A DNA stretch of 64,000 nucleotides, from positions 108,768-172,767 of the forward strand of contig CAAGME010000037.1 in assembly GCA_900770945.1 (NCBI GenBank), read 5' to 3'. Positions 43,601-50,857 of this stretch are shown piece after piece. This DNA comes from Clostridia bacterium. Lineage in GTDB: Bacteria > Bacillota > Clostridia > Christensenellales > Borkfalkiaceae. How positions within the stretch are numbered: the stretch's first letter is position 1; each line of letters begins with the position of its first letter. The position numbers and the translations under genes were made by a program. The notes beneath the pieces are model-generated. The model worked only from the letters and a program-made list of their open reading frames with translations. It was not told where the DNA came from and did no database searches.

Positions 43601-44061
43601 ATTTTTGTAGAGTAAACGGGTCCTTTAACGACGTCGTTTTCATTAACGAGATAATACTTATTATAAAGTCCGTCGTAACCGCCCGAGGCATCGGAAAATC
43701 TCTCTAACGAGATTTCGCTTTCCGTGCCGAGCCTGTATTTGCCGACAACGTAAGGCTCAACGTCGCTAAGCTTTACTATATCTTCGGAAACGCCCGAAAA
43801 GGCATCGCCTTCGAGATATTGATAAGCTTTGACCGCAACGACTTTCACGGTTGACGAGCCGACTTCTTTTCTGTCGCTCGTCATGTTTAACTGAATTTTA
43901 TCGCTCGTTACCGTAGAGGTCATCGTAATGTGCGATTTGGCTTTTTCCGGGTCTAACTCGGTTTTGTCTTCAACGAGGCACGCCGGCAAGAACGCCGCGG
44001 CGAGCGTAACGACAAGCGCAACGCACAAACACGATAAAACTTTTGAAAATCCGTTTTTCAT
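40687..44061 (-). CDS. Large lipoprotein: DUF5722-like TIM barrel plus MBG and Ig-like WVGxY repeats
   Basis: 1124 residues. Lipobox LPAC, Cys28. Residues about 130-630 resemble DUF5722, a glycosidase-like barrel: ISNYVIGNEIDYAKSYNRI and VYLTESGVSSYWND carry the two Glu residues where clan-A glycosidases have their acid/base and nucleophile. Then two MBG-like modules (YDGKAHSLTVSGALPEGVTV and a near copy), interleaved with three WVG(I/L)Y domains of about 95 residues (ending near 820, 1015 and 1124). The last type also begins the metallophosphoesterase encoded downstream. Likely surface-bound and carbohydrate-active; the substrate and even activity are inference. Confidence 0.85.
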   Translation of the reverse strand: MKNGFSKVLSCLCVALVVTLAAAFLPACLVEDKTELDPEKAKSHITMTSTVTSDKIQLNMTSDRKEVGSSTVKVVAVKAYQYLEGDAFSGVSEDIVKLSDVEPYVVGKYRLGTESEISLERFSDASGGYDGLYNKYYLVNENDVVKGPVYSTKIEAKYDSVPELSNKSKKGLLAEYNGFSAFKDLGASHAVVNFEIKELIRPNEIFEDGEAIELPLPEEDKENLIEFVSNGKKYYFNKKTVEGWDKEIKDYYSLGAQITAIIIARPTANDEVFPQKLTYAPYSTQETVLMGLNTSNSYGFEYYVAMMEFLANRYSENDFANGYISNYVIGNEIDYAKSYNRISEKQASLDTYMEEYSRLMRLANLATRKYSKDITVTIPTTHAWAQKGFIASGDAVGAYAPKQMIEWLNTKTKMEGDYNWGLAPHVYGYHLPQAGVYYLDTLNNWNPLGIQGGRNIGITNDYNTTAKITLSNIELLDDYLNQDSMKFGDTVRSVYLTESGVSSYWNDKPYGGENIQAGIIASAYYKISQLDSIKAFSYYRLVDNKDEAKDYAYFGLIKSDFGETETGEEKPAYNVYKYIDTQYSLRVANEYLQYIEYFNEKQQLQKYGEGFTSYLDLLNVFGTAHDFSDFDWKKATPVTADKVYEYEDEIDLGDVKFENKSFLYDGKAHSLTVSGALPEGVTVEYSENNSLTEVGTQTVTATFRKEGKLVAQRVATLEVNKIYTNKKVYAIGEKIFVTAYIDEDLGNDAWVGIYRENASIESDPSLYWYSFNTAQDGKMRTVCIQEQIDNLQGKIVAGKYFICYFTDGGYNVRYQTTIEVRRATKIDLDLTQVEFTSGAFNYDGKAHSLAVSGTLPEGVTVKYENNAQTEEGVYQVKATFYQSGSIIESRYAVLTIEPAVTDRLVLNKTVFEQGEDILVTATAPADSENKTWWVGLYLIGDEVKSDESIYWYYLKDDKHTNGATYGIRSQSHNTSRAEYVNIPVGKYKVVLFNTSGYTIEKIVEIEVVAPTSTEKGTLVTDKTTYTEGETFTVTATCPDKAGNETYWVGLYLADETPSDTVISIYWYYVKDETHTSGTAYDIKQQEKNEKRAEYFALPAGKYKLLLFNASGAIEATVEITVVGA

Positions 44062-44117
44062 AAAAAAACTCCCTTTTTTATTGCGTTAAAAACAGAAACG
44101 CTCTAATCTTGACTATA

Positions 44118-44146
44118 AGAATATATCAAAAGGCAAAATTAGTCAA
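44118..44146 (-). promoter_or_regulatory. Probable promoter of the lipoprotein pair
   Basis: Minus strand: TTGACT, a 17-bp spacer, TATTCT, about 57 bp before the start codon. The -10 box is off consensus. Confidence 0.5.
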
Positions 44147-44293
44147 GCTATTTTTGTTGCAACCGAAACTTTTCTTCACAAGATTTTCACTATTTTCCGC
44201 TAAACGAATTAAAAAACGCACAATTACAAACGACTTAAATAAAAAAATATCACAACTTCTTCACAGAATTCGACAAAACAACTGTTTATTTTG

Positions 44294-44322
44294 TTGATAA
44301 AAAAAACAATATCTGCTACAAT
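44294..44322 (+). promoter_or_regulatory. Sigma-A promoter of the glycosyltransferase pair
   Basis: TTGATA, a 17-bp spacer, TACAAT, 38 bp before the start codon of the first glycosyltransferase. Confidence 0.75.
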
Positions 44323-44359
44323 AAGTAAGGCGGAAACAAAAGACTTCAATCGAGGAGCT

Positions 44360-45481
44360 ATGAACAGAATTTTAATATTGATGAGCGAGAGAGCCGGTAA
44401 CGGACACAAATCCGCGGCAAACGCAATCGAAAGAAAATTAAAAACGCTCGGCGATTTTGAGGTCAAGCAATTCGACTGCTTCAAGACGATGGGAAAAATC
44501 GGCGAAAAGATGGAGGCTTGTTACGTCCCCTTAACGACGCGCCACCCACTCCTTTGGAGGCTGAGCTTTGGCTTCTCCCAGCATTTTACAAACACCGTAC
44601 ACGCTTTCGTTTACAATAAATGCAAAAAGAAAATGCTGAAAGAAATTTCGGACTTCAAGCCGGATTTGATTGTAAGCGACCAATGCCTGTTCACTAAAGC
44701 GATATCGAAACTGCTTAAAAAGAACAATCTGAATATCCCTTTCATGATTGCCGTAATAGACCTTGTTAACCCGCCGCACGTCTGGCGCGATAAAAACGCG
44801 GAACTTCTGTTTCTCCCGACCGACGAAGTGCGGGAGCAATACTTAAAGCTCGGGTTTAAAAAGGAACAGTTAATCGTCACGGGCTTTCCGATAAACGAAG
44901 ACATAACAAAGCGGAAAGAGCCTAAAAAGGTTGACTCGGCGATAAACCTGCTGATGGTCAATCCTTCGATAAATTTAAGGAAGAACATTAAGTTTTTAAA
45001 AGAAGCGGCAAAAACAAAGGGTGCGGAAATAAACTTTGTATGCGGACAGGATGAGCGTCTGCTTAAAAAGCTGACAAAGCTCTCCGGGCTCGGAAAAATA
45101 CCCGGCAACGTAAAAATCCACGGATACGTCCGTGACATAGGCAAAATGCTCGATTCCGCACACGTTTTATTGACGAAAGCCGGACCGAACATGATTTTAG
45201 AAGGCACGCGGAGCGGCACGCCCGTTATAGTTACCGGACATATCCCGGGTCAGGAAGCGCATAACTACCGCTACATAACCGAAAACGAATACGGAAAAAA
45301 ATGCGAAAAGCCCGAAGAAATCCGCGCTTTGCTCGAAAAGATGACTGAGCCGGACAATTTGCAACGTTACTTCGACAATCTGACGACAAGCAAATATAAC
45401 GACGGCGCAGAGGCTATCGCCAAAAGCATTGCTTTGCGTTTGGAAAATTCCATTGAATTTTTTTCTTCTCAAAAAAAATGA
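44360..45481 (+). CDS. UgtP/MGDG-synthase-like glycosyltransferase (GT28)
   Basis: 373 residues. The N-terminal acceptor domain begins RILILMSERAGNGHKSAANA, the glycine-histidine loop of diacylglycerol glucosyltransferases. The C-terminal donor domain has LLTKAGPNMILEGTRSGTPV and GQEAHNYRYI, the nucleotide-sugar site. It most likely glycosylates diacylglycerol for glycolipids or lipoteichoic acid anchors at the cytoplasmic membrane face. ATG at 44360 is chosen for its match to family starts and GAGGAG just upstream, although the spacing is short; an in-frame TTG upstream lies before the promoter -10 box and is rejected. Confidence 0.9.
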   Translation: MNRILILMSERAGNGHKSAANAIERKLKTLGDFEVKQFDCFKTMGKIGEKMEACYVPLTTRHPLLWRLSFGFSQHFTNTVHAFVYNKCKKKMLKEISDFKPDLIVSDQCLFTKAISKLLKKNNLNIPFMIAVIDLVNPPHVWRDKNAELLFLPTDEVREQYLKLGFKKEQLIVTGFPINEDITKRKEPKKVDSAINLLMVNPSINLRKNIKFLKEAAKTKGAEINFVCGQDERLLKKLTKLSGLGKIPGNVKIHGYVRDIGKMLDSAHVLLTKAGPNMILEGTRSGTPVIVTGHIPGQEAHNYRYITENEYGKKCEKPEEIRALLEKMTEPDNLQRYFDNLTTSKYNDGAEAIAKSIALRLENSIEFFSSQKK

Positions 45482-45533
45482 GGGGAGCCGACCGTCCGGT
45501 CAGAACTTTTAAAAACAGATTACATAGGTTATC

Positions 45534-46856
45534 ATGAGTTATTTAAACACAGTAAATTTGGTTTTTACCGTCATATACGGTATTTTAGCCTTAATGACAA
45601 TGCACTTCGTCGTATTCGGCATTATAGGTTTGTTTGCCAAAAAGAAATATCCCAAGGCGAAGGTACAGCATAAGTACGGCGTTATCATCCCCGCCCGAAA
45701 CGAAGAAACCGTCATAGGTAACCTTATACAAAGCGTTTATAAAAACAATTACCCGCAAGACAAATTGCAAGTTTTCGTAATCGCCCACAACTGCACGGAT
45801 AATACCGCAAAAATCGCGCGGGAACTCGGCGCGACCGTTTACGAATACAAAAACAAAGAAGAATGTACTATGGGTTATGCGTTCAGATACCTCTTTGACC
45901 GCATAAGAGAAGATTACGGCGTAAAAAACTACGACGGATTCTTCCTTTTTAACGCCGACAACATTTTAAGCGCAGATTACTTTGAAAAAATGAACGACGC
46001 TTTCGACGCGACCGGCGGCGAAAAAATAATCACCTCTTTCAGGAATTCCAAAAACTTCGGCACAAACGTTATGTCCGGCTTATACGGCTTATACTTTACA
46101 ATCGGTTGCCGCTTTGAAAGCCGCGGCAGAACGGCGGTAGGCTGCTCGACGCGCGTTCAAGGCACGGGATACGTTATCAACTCAAAATTAGTGGAAAACG
46201 GCTGGAAATACGTCACTCTTACGGAGGACTGGGAGTTTTCCGCCGACCGGGTTATACAGGGCAGTAAAATAGAATTTTGCGACGACGCGGTGTTTTACGA
46301 TGAACAGCCCACCACCTTTAAAATAATGTGGCGGCAAAGATTGCGTTGGTCGCGCGGGCATTTGTTGGTTTGCATAACGAGATTTAAAGACTTAATAAAA
46401 AGTTTGTTCTCGCGCAAAAAGCACAAAAACAAAGGCTCCGTTTACGATATGTTCATCAATTGTATGCCCGTTTGCGCAATCGTTACGGCTATCGGGGCAT
46501 TGCAAATGATTGCTTACTTACTATCGCCTTTGTTCGGCGTTTCTTTCGTAGACGCGGTAATGAAGTGTTTAACCACTCTCGGCTTTTCTCTCTTTTCCTT
46601 TTGCGTAACTAACTTTTTCACCGCTATAATCGCGTTTATAGCAGAAAGAAAAAGGATAACGGGCGTTTCGTTCGGGCATAAGGTTTTAATCACCCTCCTC
46701 TGGCCGCTGTTCGTTTTAATTCAATTTCCTATCGATATCATTGCGATTTTTAAAAAGAACTTAGGCTGGAAGCCTATTCCGCACGAGGACACGACGAACT
46801 TCGAAGCACTCAACAAACTTAAAGATTGCGCACGTGATGACAGCGTAAGCATCTGA
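45534..46856 (+). CDS. Membrane glycosyltransferase family 2 (processive type)
   Basis: 440 residues. One N-terminal membrane helix (about 8-32), a cytoplasmic GT-A domain, and three or four C-terminal helices (about 305-410). Catalytic signatures: VIIPARNEETVIGNLIQS, FNADNILS (DxD-like), LTEDWEFSADRV and RQRLRWSRGHLL, the Q/RxxRW motif of processive synthases such as NodC-type and cellulose synthases. It may polymerise or translocate a surface glycan; the sugar is not predictable. Follows the UgtP-like gene by 52 bp on the same transcript, suggesting a joint envelope-glycan role. Confidence 0.9.
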   Translation: MSYLNTVNLVFTVIYGILALMTMHFVVFGIIGLFAKKKYPKAKVQHKYGVIIPARNEETVIGNLIQSVYKNNYPQDKLQVFVIAHNCTDNTAKIARELGATVYEYKNKEECTMGYAFRYLFDRIREDYGVKNYDGFFLFNADNILSADYFEKMNDAFDATGGEKIITSFRNSKNFGTNVMSGLYGLYFTIGCRFESRGRTAVGCSTRVQGTGYVINSKLVENGWKYVTLTEDWEFSADRVIQGSKIEFCDDAVFYDEQPTTFKIMWRQRLRWSRGHLLVCITRFKDLIKSLFSRKKHKNKGSVYDMFINCMPVCAIVTAIGALQMIAYLLSPLFGVSFVDAVMKCLTTLGFSLFSFCVTNFFTAIIAFIAERKRITGVSFGHKVLITLLWPLFVLIQFPIDIIAIFKKNLGWKPIPHEDTTNFEALNKLKDCARDDSVSI

Positions 46857-46909
46857 AATTTCCGCAATATTTTGTAACTATTTTACATATACCGAACTTA
46901 CAAATACGG

Positions 46910-46936
46910 GGGGCTGCGAAACAGCCCCTTTTCTTT
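46910..46936 (+). terminator. Terminator of the glycosyltransferase operon
   Basis: GGGGCTG, 5-nt loop, CAGCCCC, then TTTTCTTT. Strong stem 54 bp past the stop. Confidence 0.9.
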
Positions 46937-46939
46937 ATG

Positions 46940-46974
46940 AAAAAAGACGGGGCGTATCGATTTAACGCACCGTC
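46940..46974 (-). terminator. Terminator of the zinc-ribbon membrane gene
   Basis: Minus strand: GACGG and GCGT pair with ACGC and CCGTC around a 9-nt loop, one internal mismatch, followed by T6. It stands back to back with the converging terminator. Confidence 0.8.
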
Positions 46975-47023
46975 CTTGATTTTTGGATTACATTTTTTTG
47001 ATTCTTTACTTTTTATCGTAAAT

Positions 47024-47530
47024 TCACTCGTTTATCTTTTTGCCGCATTCGTCGCAAAACTCGGCGTCGCCGTCGATTTTGCTTCCGCAGTACGGACAAG
47101 TTCTCGTCAGCGGCGCGCCGCAAGACTTGCAGAATTTCGAGTCCGCATCGTTTTCTTTTTTACAAACGGGGCAAACGACTGTCGCTGCCTTTTCGTTAAG
47201 CCCGTCTTTCACGGCGGAAGCGATATCCTTTACCGCCGGTGCAATTTCTTTGCCCGCTTCATTTATCACGGGAACGCTTTCGTTTTTCGTGTAGCGCATT
47301 ATCTCGCGGCGGAACCCGAAAGTTAAAATTCCCGCGCCTACGCCTATCAACGGCAAGCCGATAAAGCAAAGGAAAAAGAGCTTAGGCATTCCGCCTCCCG
47401 CGCCGATCGTCATAAAAAAGTCCACAAACCCGACAATCGCGCAGACCGCGCCGCAAATAAGCAGACAGAAGCCGATGATTTTGAGCTTCTTTTTCAAATC
47501 TTCATGTTTTTGTTTTTCGTCAAATTCCAT
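47024..47530 (-). CDS. Membrane protein with two C-terminal zinc ribbons
   Basis: 168 residues. Two membrane helices (about 17-40 and 48-70), a short amphipathic linker, then two zinc ribbons: CPVCKKENDADSKFCKSCG and CPYCGSKIDGDAEFCDECG. Both keep all four cysteines. No enzymatic domain. Similar ribbon-plus-membrane proteins are abundant in Clostridia with no known job. GAGGTGG precedes the ATG. Confidence 0.82.
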   Translation of the reverse strand: MEFDEKQKHEDLKKKLKIIGFCLLICGAVCAIVGFVDFFMTIGAGGGMPKLFFLCFIGLPLIGVGAGILTFGFRREIMRYTKNESVPVINEAGKEIAPAVKDIASAVKDGLNEKAATVVCPVCKKENDADSKFCKSCGAPLTRTCPYCGSKIDGDAEFCDECGKKINE

Positions 47531-47709
47531 ATTTCCACCTCTTTTTGAGTTTTTGACGGCTAAAACCGTCCTTATGTTATTATTTTAACAAATCGAATTA
47601 TCTTTTGTCAAGTCTAAAAAGCCTTTCGTTCGTTGCATTGTAAAAAAAAATGGGCGGCAAAAGAATTTTAAAAAAATAAGATACTTTGACGCCTAAATTT
47701 TATAACTTT

Positions 47710-47955
47710 TTATTCTTCTTTGAAAAGCACTTCGATTTTCACGTTTAAAAGCTTAGCGATAAAATAAACTTCCTTGTCGGTTGCCAAGCGTGTGCGCCCT
47801 TCAAGCTTTGAATAGCTCGTCGGGTTTATGTCAAGCCCGTCAAGCTGAAGCTTAGCGATAAAATCCTTTTGCTTTATGCCGCGTTCCTTTCTTATTTTTT
47901 CAACGTTTTTACCGATTAAGTTTTCTGTTCCGTAATTATTTTTTCTCGTTTTCAT
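47710..47955 (-). CDS. Small XRE-family regulator (locus B)
   Basis: 81 residues, an HTH_3 domain: GKNVEKIRKERGIKQKDFIA, then INPTSYSKLEGRTRLATDKE and VYFIAKLLNVKIEVLF. Divergent from a small membrane protein; the 101-bp gap carries two 17-bp palindromes overlapping the promoters. Layout is that of locus A (24.5-25.2 kb), though the two regulators differ in sequence. Confidence 0.9.
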   Translation of the reverse strand: MKTRKNNYGTENLIGKNVEKIRKERGIKQKDFIAKLQLDGLDINPTSYSKLEGRTRLATDKEVYFIAKLLNVKIEVLFKEE

Positions 47956-47974
47956 TATTTACTTTCCAAGTTTT

Positions 47975-47991
47975 AATTCTTATTTAGAATT
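47975..47991. promoter_or_regulatory. Operator-like palindrome O1 (locus B)
   Basis: AATTCTTATTTAGAATT, imperfect palindrome with AATTCT/AGAATT outer arms. It overlaps ATTATA at 47989-47994, a TATAAT -10 box reading toward the regulator gene, which suggests autorepression. Confidence 0.6.
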
Positions 47992-48007
47992 ATACCATTC
48001 AAAACGT

Positions 48008-48036
48008 TTGACATAATTCCGTAACGGAATTATAAT
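48008..48036 (+). promoter_or_regulatory. Consensus promoter with operator O2 in its spacer (locus B)
   Basis: TTGACA, a 17-bp spacer, TATAAT, driving the small membrane gene. The perfect 17-bp palindrome AATTCCGTAACGGAATT (48015-48031) occupies the spacer and touches the -10 box. Confidence 0.88.
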
Positions 48037-48056
48037 AATAAAGAGGTAAGAAAGAA

Positions 48057-48377
48057 ATGAAAGACGAAAAAGAACAACAAAACGACGAGCAAGAAAAAGA
48101 AGAAGCGGAAAACATCTTTACGCCGAAAAACATATTCGACAAAATATCGTTTATTTGTATTACAGTATCCTTTGTATGTCTATGTATAGTTGTGTTAATC
48201 GGCGTTTACAAGCAAAACTTCCCACTGATAAATCCCTTATGCACAATCGGTTTTTCCTGTGCATTATCAGGAATTATTATTACCTGGTTAAAAGGGTTAA
48301 ATCAAAATTTTTTCTATTTTAATCTCTTGCCCGGACTAATAAATTTCTGTTTGTTTCTCCGAACTTTAACCTTTTAA
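48057..48377 (+). CDS. Small membrane protein (locus B)
   Basis: 106 residues. A very acidic and Gln-rich cytoplasmic start (KDEKEQQNDEQEKEEAEN), then hydrophobic helices at about 30-50, 58-78 and 85-103. No zinc ribbon, unlike its counterpart in locus A. AGAGG lies 10 nt before the ATG. No family recognised; role inferred only from the tight XRE-controlled promoter. Confidence 0.8.
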   Translation: MKDEKEQQNDEQEKEEAENIFTPKNIFDKISFICITVSFVCLCIVVLIGVYKQNFPLINPLCTIGFSCALSGIIITWLKGLNQNFFYFNLLPGLINFCLFLRTLTF

Positions 48378-48395
48378 TAAAGAAGTGCTTACAAA

Positions 48396-48426
48396 AAAAC
48401 GGCGCGCTAAAAAAGCGTGCCGTTTT
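48396..48426. terminator. Bidirectional terminator
   Basis: ACGGCGCGC and GCGTGCCGT pair with one G-T position around 7 nt, with T4 on the plus side and T7 on the minus side. It ends both the locus B membrane gene and the converging repeat-protein gene. Confidence 0.85.
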
Positions 48427-48448
48427 GCTTGTGGTGTTTAATTTAGTT

Positions 48449-50842
48449 TCAGCCGAGAAGGGCTGCAAGTTGCGCGTCCGTGAGAGTGTAAACTTTTTCG
48501 CCCATTTGACCGTAGTTTACGGCAAATTTGTTGCCGTTTACTGTTACGGTGTAGCCCGTTTCGCCCATGTCAAGGCTCAATGCGCCGTCCAAAATCGACC
48601 AGGAAGCAGACTTTATCGTTGTGGGATAATTCGTCCAACCGGTTTCGAGCGTTCCGTCGGCTTTAAACGTGAGAACGAAAGGCCTGCCCTCTACGGAAGT
48701 TGCAACTTCGCTTGTGATATCGGCTGTATTTTTGAGTAACACCGTCAATTGCGCGTCGGTCAAGGTGAAAGTCTTTTCACCCATTTGTCCGTAATTTACC
48801 TTAATTTCCTTGCCGTTTACGGTTGCCGAATAATTGGTCCCGGCAAGTTCAAGAACGAGCTTATCCCCGAATGCATACCATTTTGCGGACTTAATCGTTT
48901 GTGCGTATTTCGTCCAACCGGTTTCAAGCGCGCCGTCCGCTTTAAACGTAAGAACAAACGGATTATCCTTGTCCGAGGTTTCTACTTCGAGAGTTATATC
49001 TAAGGAAACGCCCAAAAGCGTCAACTGCTCGTCCGTGAGAGTGTAAACTTTTTCACCCATTTGACCGTAGTTTACGGCAATTTCGTTGCCGTTTACTTTT
49101 ACGGTGTAGCCCGTTTCACCCATATCAAGGCTCAATGCACCGTCTACAACCGACCAGGAAGCAGACTTTATAGTCGTGGGATAATTCGTCCAGCCCGTTT
49201 CGAGCGTGCCGTTCTTTTTGAATGTCAAGACAAACGGTTTGTCTGCATTGCTACTCGCGACCTCGGCGGTGAACAGAGTAAATTCAACGCTCGTTAAGGC
49301 ATTTAATTGTGCATCGGTCAAGGTGTAAGTCTTTTCGCCCATTTTTCCGTAATTAACGGCAATTTCGTTACCGTTTACTTTTACGGTATAGCCCGTTTCG
49401 CCCATGTCAAGGCTCAATGCGCCGTCTACAACCGACCAGGAAGCAGACTTTATAGTCGTGGGATAATTCGTCCAGCCCGTTTCGAGCGTGCCGTCGGCTT
49501 TAAACGTGAGAACGAAAGGCTTGCCCTCTACGGAAGTTGCGACTTCGCTCGTGATATCGGTTGTATTTTTGAGTAACGCCGTCAACTGCGCGTCGGTCAA
49601 GGTGAAAGTCTTTTCACCCATTTGTCCGTAATTTACCTTAATTTCCTTGTCGTTTACGGTTGCCGAATAATTGGTATCGGCAAGGTCTAAGACAAGTTTT
49701 CCGTCAAACACAAACCACTTTGCTTCTTTAATCGTCGTGGGATAATTCGTCCAGCCCGTTTCGAGCGTGCCGTCGGCTTTAAGCGAAAGCACGAAAGGCT
49801 TGCCCTCTACGGAAGTTGCGACTTCGAGCTTAACATCTTCGTTTTCTTCCGGTTCGTCCGTACTGCCGATGTCTACAAAGCTGACCGACCATTTGCCGAA
49901 CGTTTCCGTTTTTGCGCCAACGGAATAGGAATAACCTGTTTTTGAAGTGCGGATTTCCGCCGTTGCCGTTCCCGACAAACTGAGCATAAACCATTGTTCA
50001 AAAGACTTTTCCGCAATGCAATCAAATCCCATAAGCGAGCCGTTGTTATTGGCGTAGTTATAGCCGTAGCCGGGTTTGAGAGATAGAACGTTGTATGTTT
50101 CGTCGGCTTTATCCTCGTTCGGAGCGACGTTAGATTTTTTAACCGTATATTCGCCTCTGCCTATAAAGCTCCCCGCGGCTTCCTCGTGATTTTTGGAATT
50201 AAGTGCAAAGCAATAAGCAATATAAGTGTTGTCGTCGAAAAGGGTAATCGACTTATACGTGGGGCGCGAAGATTCGTCGTACAGGAAGTAAACTTCCGCC
50301 TTGCTCTTTATTTCGTCCTTAGTGTCGCTCTTGCCGCCGACGGTAAACGTGCCGTCCGATTGAAGCGCGAAAGACTTGTCGGAATAAATACCTTCATAAA
50401 GTTCTTTTCTTACTTCCGCAGTGCTTCCCGATTTGTATTCGCCGTTCTTATAGAGCGTACTTACGGAAGCGGAAACGTCGGTTATAGTGACGACGTTATC
50501 GTTAAGCGTATATTCGCCCTGCGTTTGGTAATGAACGGTCGTAGCGTTTTCGGTACGCTCGTAATGCGCAAGCTCAAAATTTTTGTCGTCTGTGAGTACG
50601 AGGAAGTCGAAGGTATAACCGTCTGCGGAGCCTTTGTAGAAGGCTTTACGATTAACTTCTTTTTCTTCTTCGTCGCCGTCTTTGTTGTTCTTTTTGTTTT
50701 CGAGGTCGCGGATAATGCCGTTTGTTCTTATGGTATCGTAAATAGTGTAAACCAAACGACTTATCGGTGCGGCGGCGATTAAGCCTGCCGTTACAATCGC
50801 GCAAGCGGCAATCAAAAGACCTTTTTTAATTTTATTGTTCAT
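48449..50842 (-). CDS. Membrane-anchored surface protein with five ~92-residue repeats
   Basis: 797 residues. An N-terminal signal-anchor (KKGLLIAACAIVTAGLIAAA) is followed by a charged region and about 300 residues of unfamiliar extracellular sequence. From about 337 to the end, five tandem repeats of about 92 residues occur, each with PFVL, GTLETGWTNYPTTIK, NYGQMGEK and TLTDAQL. The DNA of the repeats (about 276 bp period) is also highly similar, with repeats 2 and 5 and repeats 1 and 4 closest, a sign of recent shuffling. No catalytic motif. It lies just downstream of the GH3 gene (15 bp gap), so is probably co-expressed and may be a partner on the cell surface. Confidence 0.85.
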   Translation of the reverse strand: MNNKIKKGLLIAACAIVTAGLIAAAPISRLVYTIYDTIRTNGIIRDLENKKNNKDGDEEEKEVNRKAFYKGSADGYTFDFLVLTDDKNFELAHYERTENATTVHYQTQGEYTLNDNVVTITDVSASVSTLYKNGEYKSGSTAEVRKELYEGIYSDKSFALQSDGTFTVGGKSDTKDEIKSKAEVYFLYDESSRPTYKSITLFDDNTYIAYCFALNSKNHEEAAGSFIGRGEYTVKKSNVAPNEDKADETYNVLSLKPGYGYNYANNNGSLMGFDCIAEKSFEQWFMLSLSGTATAEIRTSKTGYSYSVGAKTETFGKWSVSFVDIGSTDEPEENEDVKLEVATSVEGKPFVLSLKADGTLETGWTNYPTTIKEAKWFVFDGKLVLDLADTNYSATVNDKEIKVNYGQMGEKTFTLTDAQLTALLKNTTDITSEVATSVEGKPFVLTFKADGTLETGWTNYPTTIKSASWSVVDGALSLDMGETGYTVKVNGNEIAVNYGKMGEKTYTLTDAQLNALTSVEFTLFTAEVASSNADKPFVLTFKKNGTLETGWTNYPTTIKSASWSVVDGALSLDMGETGYTVKVNGNEIAVNYGQMGEKVYTLTDEQLTLLGVSLDITLEVETSDKDNPFVLTFKADGALETGWTKYAQTIKSAKWYAFGDKLVLELAGTNYSATVNGKEIKVNYGQMGEKTFTLTDAQLTVLLKNTADITSEVATSVEGRPFVLTFKADGTLETGWTNYPTTIKSASWSILDGALSLDMGETGYTVTVNGNKFAVNYGQMGEKVYTLTDAQLAALLG

Positions 50843-50857
50843 CTTGTTTACCCCCCT

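Noticed and set aside
50186..50782. 198-codon open frame on the plus strand
   Set aside because: Antisense to the repeat-protein gene; no start signal.
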